From: Geomonas ferrireducens
GTDB lineage: Bacteria; Desulfobacterota; Desulfuromonadia; Geobacterales; Geobacteraceae
Reading direction: 5' to 3'
DNA: 64,000 nt
Assembly: GCF_004917065.1 (NCBI RefSeq)
Contig: NZ_SSYA01000002.1
Location: 721,897-785,896 of the forward strand
The notes under the pieces are model-generated. The model saw only the letters and a list, made by a program, of their open reading frames with translations, did no database searches and was not told the origin of the DNA. Shown piece after piece: positions 59,143-64,000 of the stretch (position 1 is the stretch's first letter; the number at the start of each line of letters is the position of its first letter). Position numbers and translations under genes: made by a program.

Positions 59143-61503
59143 CTAGAACGAAGCGTGTTCGGTTCGGGCGATGATCTCGTTCTGCAGTTCGCTTGAGAGA
59201 TCGCAGAAATAGTCGCTGTACCCCGCGACGCGCACGATGAGGTCGCGGTGCTCGGACGGATTCGCCTGCGCGCGCTTCAGGGTCTCTACATGCACCACGT
59301 TGAACTGGACGTGATGGCCGTCCATCCTGAAGTAGCTCCGCACGAGAGCTGCGACGCCGTCGAGGCCGTTCGCGTCGAAAAGAAGCGTCGGCGAGAACTT
59401 GAGGTTCAGGAGCGTACCTCCGCTTCTGATGTGGTCCATCTTGCCGGCGGAACGGATCACCGCGGTCGGGCCGTTGCGGTCCGCCCCCTGCACCGGCGAA
59501 ATCCCTTCGGAGAGCGGTGCGCCGCGCCTGCGCCCGTCCGGGGTGGCACCGACCACCGAGCCGAAATAGACATGGCAGGTGGTCGGGAGCATCTCGATCC
59601 TGTAGACGCCGTTTTTAGTGTTGGGCCTGCCGTCCACCACGTCGAAGAAGGCGTCGAAGACAAGACGCATGAGGTCGTCGGCGTAGTCGTCGTCGTTGCC
59701 GTACTTGCGGGTCTTGTTCCAAAGCCGCTGGCGCAAAGGCTCCTGTCCGGCGAAGTCAGCGTCGAGCTCTACCACGAGTTCGGCAAGGGGGAGCGCCTTC
59801 CGCTCGAATACCTGCTCCTTTATCGCGGAGAGCGCGTCGGTGATGCTGCCGATCCCGACCCCCTGGATGAAGCTGTTGTTGTAGCGTGCGCCCCCCGCGT
59901 TGTAGTCGACGCCGCGACTGATGCAGTCGTCGGTGAGGACGGAGAGGAACGGTGCGGGCATGGCGGAGGCGTAGATCATCTCGATGAGCCGGTTGCCCCG
60001 GATCTTTATGTCGATGAAGTGGGAGAGCTGGGCGCGAAACGCCTCGAAGAGCACCTCGAAGCTTTCGAAGCTCTCCGCCCTCCCCGTTTGCGGGCCAAGC
60101 TGCCTGCCGGTCATCGGATCGACGCCGTCGTGCAGGGCAAGCTCCAGCATCTTCACGAGGTTGAAATAACCGGTGAGGATGTAGGCCTCCTTGCCGAAGG
60201 CCCCCACCTCGACGCAGCCGCTGCAGCCGCCGGCGCGGGCGTCGACGAGGGTCTTTCCCTGGCGCAGCTGTTCCTCGACCACGGCGTCGGCGTTGAAGAT
60301 GGAGGGGAATCCGTAGCCGTTACGCACCACCTTCAGGGTGTGCTTCAAGAAGGCGTCCGGGGACTTGCGCGAGAGCTGCACGTTGCTCGAAGGCTGCAAA
60401 AGGTGCATCTCGTCGATCACGTCGAGGATGAGATGGGAGACCTCGTTGGAGCCGTCGGAGCCGTCGGGAAGAAGCCCACCCAGGTTGATGTTGGCGAAAT
60501 CGGTATAGGTGCCGCTTTCCGCGGCGGTCACGCCCACCTTCGGGGGGGACGGGTGGTTGTTGAACTTGACGAAGAAGCACTCCATGAGCTCGCGCGCGCT
60601 CGCTTCGGAGAGCGCCCCGCTTTCGAGCCCTTGCCGGTAGAAGGGATTCAGGTGCTGGTCCAGGTGCCCCGGGCTGAAGGCGTCCCACCCGTTCAACTCG
60701 GTGATGACGGCCAGGTGGCAGAACCAGTAGGACTGCAGCGCCTCCCAGTAGTCGGTCGGCGCGTGCGCGGGGACCCAGCGGCAGTTGGCCGCGATCCTCA
60801 AAAGCTCCTGTTTGCGCGCGGTGTCGCTGGTTGCCGCGGCCATGGTCTCGGCGAGCTTCGCGTGGCGCTCCGCGAAGAGGATGACCGCGTCGCACGAGAT
60901 ATCCATCGCTACTAGCTGCTCGCGTCGCGCCCAGGCATCGGGGTCGGCGGCGAAGTCGAGGGCGTCGATCGCCTGCGCGATCTCCTTCTTGAAATCGAGG
61001 AGCCCCTTGCGGTAGATCTTGTCGTCGAGCACCGTGTGCCCCGGGGCGCGCTGCTCCATGAATTCGGTGAAGATGCCGTGGCGGTACGCCTCGTGCCACT
61101 CCTTGGGGAGTGCGGCGAAGATCTTCTCGCGCAGCGACCTCCCTTCCCAGTAGGGGATCACGGTCTCCTGGTAGATCTTCAGGCACGCGTCGTCGACCCG
61201 GTACCAGGTCTTCTCCCGGGAATCGAGGATGCGCAAATCTTCAAGCGAGTGGCAGGTGAGCTCCGGATAGGTCGAGACGAGCTTCGGCGCCGCCCCCCTC
61301 TCCCCGACCACCAGCTCGCCCTCTCCTATGTAGATCGTCTTCTTCTCGCAGAGGTGATAGAAGGACTTCGCGCGCATGACCGGGACGGACCAGCGCCCCT
61401 CGTTCTCGCGGTAAAACTCGGTGATGAGCAGCGCGCGCTCGGCGGAAATGGCCGGCTCGGCGGCGAGACTTTCCTCACGCAAACGTTCGGTTCTTCCGGT
61501 CAT
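59143..61503 (-). CDS. Glycyl radical enzyme, trans-4-hydroxy-L-proline dehydratase-like
   Basis: 786 residues. The glycyl radical site is RVAGYSDYF near the C-terminus; the active-site Cys/Glu pair is in GGCSGCVEVGAFGKEAY. Other blocks closely resemble hydroxyproline dehydratase HypD as I remember it: REESLAAEPAISAERALLIT, TEFMEQRAPGHTVLDDKIYR, TELNGWDAFSPGHLDQHLNP, FNNHPSPPKVGV, ESGTYTDFANIN, GGARYNNSFIQGVGIGSITD and KMDHIRSGGTLLNLKFSP. HypD converts trans-4-hydroxyproline to pyrroline-5-carboxylate. No proC is adjacent, so the substrate is likely but not proven. The start directly abuts the activase stop (TAGATG). Confidence 0.88.
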   Translation of the reverse strand: MTGRTERLREESLAAEPAISAERALLITEFYRENEGRWSVPVMRAKSFYHLCEKKTIYIGEGELVVGERGAAPKLVSTYPELTCHSLEDLRILDSREKTWYRVDDACLKIYQETVIPYWEGRSLREKIFAALPKEWHEAYRHGIFTEFMEQRAPGHTVLDDKIYRKGLLDFKKEIAQAIDALDFAADPDAWARREQLVAMDISCDAVILFAERHAKLAETMAAATSDTARKQELLRIAANCRWVPAHAPTDYWEALQSYWFCHLAVITELNGWDAFSPGHLDQHLNPFYRQGLESGALSEASARELMECFFVKFNNHPSPPKVGVTAAESGTYTDFANINLGGLLPDGSDGSNEVSHLILDVIDEMHLLQPSSNVQLSRKSPDAFLKHTLKVVRNGYGFPSIFNADAVVEEQLRQGKTLVDARAGGCSGCVEVGAFGKEAYILTGYFNLVKMLELALHDGVDPMTGRQLGPQTGRAESFESFEVLFEAFRAQLSHFIDIKIRGNRLIEMIYASAMPAPFLSVLTDDCISRGVDYNAGGARYNNSFIQGVGIGSITDALSAIKEQVFERKALPLAELVVELDADFAGQEPLRQRLWNKTRKYGNDDDYADDLMRLVFDAFFDVVDGRPNTKNGVYRIEMLPTTCHVYFGSVVGATPDGRRRGAPLSEGISPVQGADRNGPTAVIRSAGKMDHIRSGGTLLNLKFSPTLLFDANGLDGVAALVRSYFRMDGHHVQFNVVHVETLKRAQANPSEHRDLIVRVAGYSDYFCDLSSELQNEIIARTEHASF

Positions 61504-62391
61504 CTATACCCCTCCTATCTGTATATCCAGGCCCCTGTTTTTAAAGAGCAGGGCGAAATGCTCCATCGTTTCCGCGGCGGGCGCCTGCGCCGTCGCAGCC
61601 TCTTTCGGTGCCTTTTTACCAAGTCGCGCCGGTTTCGCCGACCAGCTGCCGTGATATGGGAGGAGCCAGACCTGGCGTACCCCCGCCGCCCCTGCCGCAA
61701 GCTCCGCCAACGCCTCCATCTCCTGAACGCTGTCGTTGAAACCGGGCACCACCGGGATCCTGATCCAGATGTTTTGATGCACCCGTCCAAGCGCCTCCAG
61801 GTTAGCCAGGATGGCGGCGTTGCCGGTACCGGTCCCCCGCAGATGCAGGCCATTGTCGGCGCATTTCAGATCGAAGAGGAAGAGATCCACGAGCGGGGCA
61901 AGATCGATGAGAGGTTCGGTCGGGCAGAGCGCTGCGGTGTCCACGGCGGTATGGATGCCGTGGGCGCGGCATCTGGAGAGGAGTTCCTTTAAAAAGGCGG
62001 GCTGGCAGAGGGGCTCACCTCCGGAGAAGGTGACGCCGCCGCCTGAGTCTTCGAAGAACATGCGGTCCTTAAGGACCTCTCGCAGCACGTCGGCAACCGT
62101 CGTTTCCCTGCCGATAACCTCGCGGGCACCGGTCGGGCAGGCCTCGGCGCAGGCCCCGCAGTTGCTGCAGGCGTTACGCGGTCTGAGCCCCTCGTGGCAC
62201 GCAAGCAGGCAGGCGTCGCAGGAGATGCAGCGGTTCTGGGAACAGGCGATTTCGGGCGTGGCGGCGTGGCTCTCCGGGTTATGGCACCACCAGCAGCGGG
62301 CGGGACACCCTTTGAGGAAGACCGTGGTCCGGATACCGGGCCCGTCGTGCAGCGAGTAGCGCTGCAGGTTGAAGATCACACCACTGCTCAT
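61504..62391 (-). CDS. Glycyl radical enzyme activating protein (radical SAM)
   Basis: 295 residues from ATG 62391. Starts MSSGVIFNLQRYSLHDGPGI with RTTVFLKGCPARCWWCHNPE: the radical-SAM CxxxCxxC cluster site (here CPARCWWC). An inserted ferredoxin-like region carries two further 4Fe-4S motifs (CISCDACLLACHE; CSNCGACAEACPTGAR). GGVTFSGGEPLCQP is the SAM-binding GGE block. It would generate the glycyl radical on the adjacent enzyme. Longer upstream frames run through the aldo/keto reductase gene and are not real. Confidence 0.93.
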   Translation of the reverse strand: MSSGVIFNLQRYSLHDGPGIRTTVFLKGCPARCWWCHNPESHAATPEIACSQNRCISCDACLLACHEGLRPRNACSNCGACAEACPTGAREVIGRETTVADVLREVLKDRMFFEDSGGGVTFSGGEPLCQPAFLKELLSRCRAHGIHTAVDTAALCPTEPLIDLAPLVDLFLFDLKCADNGLHLRGTGTGNAAILANLEALGRVHQNIWIRIPVVPGFNDSVQEMEALAELAAGAAGVRQVWLLPYHGSWSAKPARLGKKAPKEAATAQAPAAETMEHFALLFKNRGLDIQIGGV

Positions 62392-62411
62392 AGCTTGGCC
62401 GCGTCCCCCGA

Positions 62412-63362
62412 CTAAACCACCCGGATCATGAACTCGGGACAGGCCGCCCCGCAGTAGCCGCACAGGATGCAGGCCTCGTCGTCGACCCGGGCCTTGCCGT
62501 CCACCATGGCGAGCGCGTTGTTGGTGCAGGCCGGGACGCAGGCGCCGCACCCCTTGCAGAAGGCCTCCATGATGGTGAGCTTGCGCCGCCTCCCCTCGAG
62601 GGTGCTCCAGAGCTCCTCGTCCGCGCGCCCCTCGTGGAAAAGGGCGAGGTTGCCGTCGATCTCGGCCTCGGAGAGCATGCCGAGCGCGATGCCGTGCACC
62701 CCTTTGAGGTTCAGCACGAAACGGAGGCTCTCCCGCGCGGTCGAGATGAGGTTTCCGCCGGCGAGCGCCTTCATGGCGTAGACCCCCTTCCCCGCGGCGG
62801 AGCACGCGGCGATCGCCTCGGCCATCTCTTCCTGGGACCCGTCAATGATCCCCATGCCGGTGCGGTTGATCAGGGGGTGCACTACTTCGATCTCGGGATG
62901 CGACACGGACTTTTTTATGGCGGCGACGAAGTGAGAGGAGAGACCTACGTGGGCGATCTTTCCCTCCTCCTTCATGCGCACCAGGGTCTCGATCACATCC
63001 GGACGCTCGACGAAGGGATCGGCGACCCGCGCGCCGTGCAGGTGCACGATGTCGAGGCGTTCGAGACCCAACTCGTTGAGGGCGCGCTCCACGTGGGCGC
63101 GTGCCCCCTCAGCCGTGTTGGCGTGCGTTTTCGAGGCGATGAAGACCTCGCCCGTGTAGCCGTCGATGGCGCGGCGGATGTGCGGGTAGGTCTGGTACAG
63201 CTCGGCGGTGTCGAGGAGGTTCACGCCGCGCTCGAGGGCGTAGCGGATCAGGCGTCCACCCTCGTCAGGAGAGAGGGAGGCCTGCAAGGGGCCGAGGGGA
63301 AGCGTGCCGAAAACGAGAGGGTTGATGCTCAGACCGGTACTGCCAAGCGCTACTTTCTTCAT
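62412..63362 (-). CDS. Aldo/keto reductase with C-terminal 2x[4Fe-4S] domain
   Basis: 316 residues. Aldo/keto reductase barrel: MKKVALGSTGLSINPLVFGT, RGVNLLDTAELYQTYPHIRR with the catalytic Asp and Tyr, EVFIASKTHANTAEGARAHV with Lys, and LDIVHLHGARV with His. The C-terminal ~50 residues are a bacterial ferredoxin domain with CKGCGACVPACTNNAL and CILCGYCGAACPEF. Such fusions are common beside glycyl radical enzymes and may accept ferredoxin electrons. First gene of the cluster after slyX; 20 bases before the activase start. Confidence 0.9.
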   Translation of the reverse strand: MKKVALGSTGLSINPLVFGTLPLGPLQASLSPDEGGRLIRYALERGVNLLDTAELYQTYPHIRRAIDGYTGEVFIASKTHANTAEGARAHVERALNELGLERLDIVHLHGARVADPFVERPDVIETLVRMKEEGKIAHVGLSSHFVAAIKKSVSHPEIEVVHPLINRTGMGIIDGSQEEMAEAIAACSAAGKGVYAMKALAGGNLISTARESLRFVLNLKGVHGIALGMLSEAEIDGNLALFHEGRADEELWSTLEGRRRKLTIMEAFCKGCGACVPACTNNALAMVDGKARVDDEACILCGYCGAACPEFMIRVV

Positions 63363-63379
63363 GCGTCTCCTGCTCCTGA

Positions 63380-63580
63380 TCAGTAATGCGGGGGTGGCTC
63401 TTCTTCGGAGGGGAGCCTCGTCTGCGAGCTCATGCCGCGCAGGTGCTCCTTGATGATCTTGAGTTCCTTGGTGAGCTGATCGATAAGGGTCTGGTGCCCG
63501 GTCACTACCTCGTTCAGTTGATCGATCACGTGACCTTGATGCATGATCAGCATCTCCATGTCGGTCAGACGCTGTTCCAT
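63380..63580 (-). CDS. slyX: SlyX-like coiled-coil protein
   Basis: 66 residues. MEQRLTDMEMLIMHQGHVID and QLNEVVTGHQTLIDQLTKEL form the heptad coiled coil of SlyX, followed by a Pro/Glu tail ending PPPHY as in other SlyX proteins. Function unknown. ATG 63580 has AGGAGAAATACT upstream. It precedes the reductase by 17 bases. Confidence 0.9.
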   Translation of the reverse strand: MEQRLTDMEMLIMHQGHVIDQLNEVVTGHQTLIDQLTKELKIIKEHLRGMSSQTRLPSEEEPPPHY

Positions 63581-63750
63581 AGTATTTCTCCTTCAGTAGC
63601 GGTCACCGTCCGGGCAAAGCGTCACGGACCGGCAAAGTTTAACCTGATTCATTTCCATAGCCAAGACAAAAAACTTCAAAAACAGGACGGATTCTGATAA
63701 TTTCGGTCCCTGTCCCGGAGGCCGGAGCGCCGGGAGACGGAGGAAGAGAC

Positions 63751-64000
63751 ATGTCGGATACGCCGAAATCGAGCAGCGAGAAGCACATCGAAACGATAAT
63801 GCAGCATCTGGAGCCCGGAACGGACCGTTACGAGGTACTGGACAAGGCGAAGCGGTTCAAGTCGTCCTGGGTGGAGCTTGGCGAGAAGCTGCTCGACGTG
63901 AGCAAGCGGGCGCGCTTCCGCGAGTGGGGCTACGGCAGCTTTGAGGAGTACTGCGTGCAGGAGATCCGCATCAAGCGCGGCACCGCAGAGAAGCTCACCA
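63751..64000 (+). CDS. Hypothetical protein (5' part only)
   Basis: ATG 63751 after GGAGGAAGAGAC opens a frame to the window end: MSDTPKSSSEKHIETIMQHL, then GTDRYEVLDKAKRFKSSWVE and FREWGYGSFEEYCVQEIRIK. 83 residues are visible, helical and charged, like a Geobacter protein of unknown function. It is divergent from slyX. Confidence 0.7.
   Translation, partial: MSDTPKSSSEKHIETIMQHLEPGTDRYEVLDKAKRFKSSWVELGEKLLDVSKRARFREWGYGSFEEYCVQEIRIKRGTAEKLT

Noticed and set aside
59248-60915. A 555-codon plus-strand frame over the glycyl radical enzyme
   Set aside because: Antisense shadow; composition is biased and no domain is seen.

Overview
The window looks like chromosomal DNA of a deltaproteobacterial iron reducer of the Geobacteraceae (Geobacter, Geomonas or Citrifermentans type). 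The evidence is the pair of decaheme c-type cytochromes with an N-terminal chitobiase-like domain, an NrfD/HybB-type membrane protein, a MucR-like zinc-finger regulator, several large hybrid histidine kinases, and the gene order thrS-infC-rpmI-rplT-pheS-pheT-ihfA-merR. This assignment comes from recognising gene families, not from a database search. Nearly every gene lies on the minus strand.

Layout, left to right. 1-8.5 kb: partial acyl-CoA ligase, small lipoprotein, cydAB oxidase, an unknown plus-strand gene, a 10-unit 20-bp tandem repeat, a homocysteine methyltransferase family protein, and a YjjJ/HipA-type kinase with a fused DNA-binding domain. 8.5-19.4 kb: an accessory region of mostly unrecognised minus-strand genes, separated by imperfect palindromes bounded by RYYYAAC/GTTRRRY-like boxes. 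I read this as an integron gene-cassette array without an integrase (a CALIN). It is also invaded by at least three families of hairpin (REP/MITE-like) repeats, which break cassette genes or supply their start and stop codons.

19.5-29 kb: an unusual SPFH/band-7 protein with five tandem ~74-residue repeats, tRNA-Met, an FKBP-type PPIase, the MucR-like regulator, glucokinase, and a pqiA-pqiA-pqiB-pqiC operon for an MCE-type lipid transporter. 29-37 kb: tRNA-Pro, the translation operon (thrS to merR) and tRNA-Val; infC appears to start with ATA. 37-43 kb: a heptosyltransferase-like protein, then an iron-dependent alcohol dehydrogenase with a histidine kinase and sigma-54 response regulator.

43-50 kb: a secreted thermonuclease-fold protein, an NrfD/HybB-like quinone-interacting membrane protein, an exported protein, and two nearly identical tandem decaheme cytochromes, plausibly one extracytoplasmic electron-transfer module. 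50-58.5 kb: a tightly overlapping operon of CheR-like methyltransferase, solute-binding lipoprotein, four-receiver hybrid kinase and second hybrid kinase (six receiver domains in all). 58.9-63.6 kb: a DUF1653 protein, a glycyl radical enzyme closely resembling trans-4-hydroxy-L-proline dehydratase with its activase, a ferredoxin-tailed aldo/keto reductase and SlyX. A partial plus-strand gene runs off the right edge.

The most novel regions are the integrase-less cassette array with its repeat insertions, the amber-interrupted cassette gene within it, and the repeat-bearing SPFH protein.
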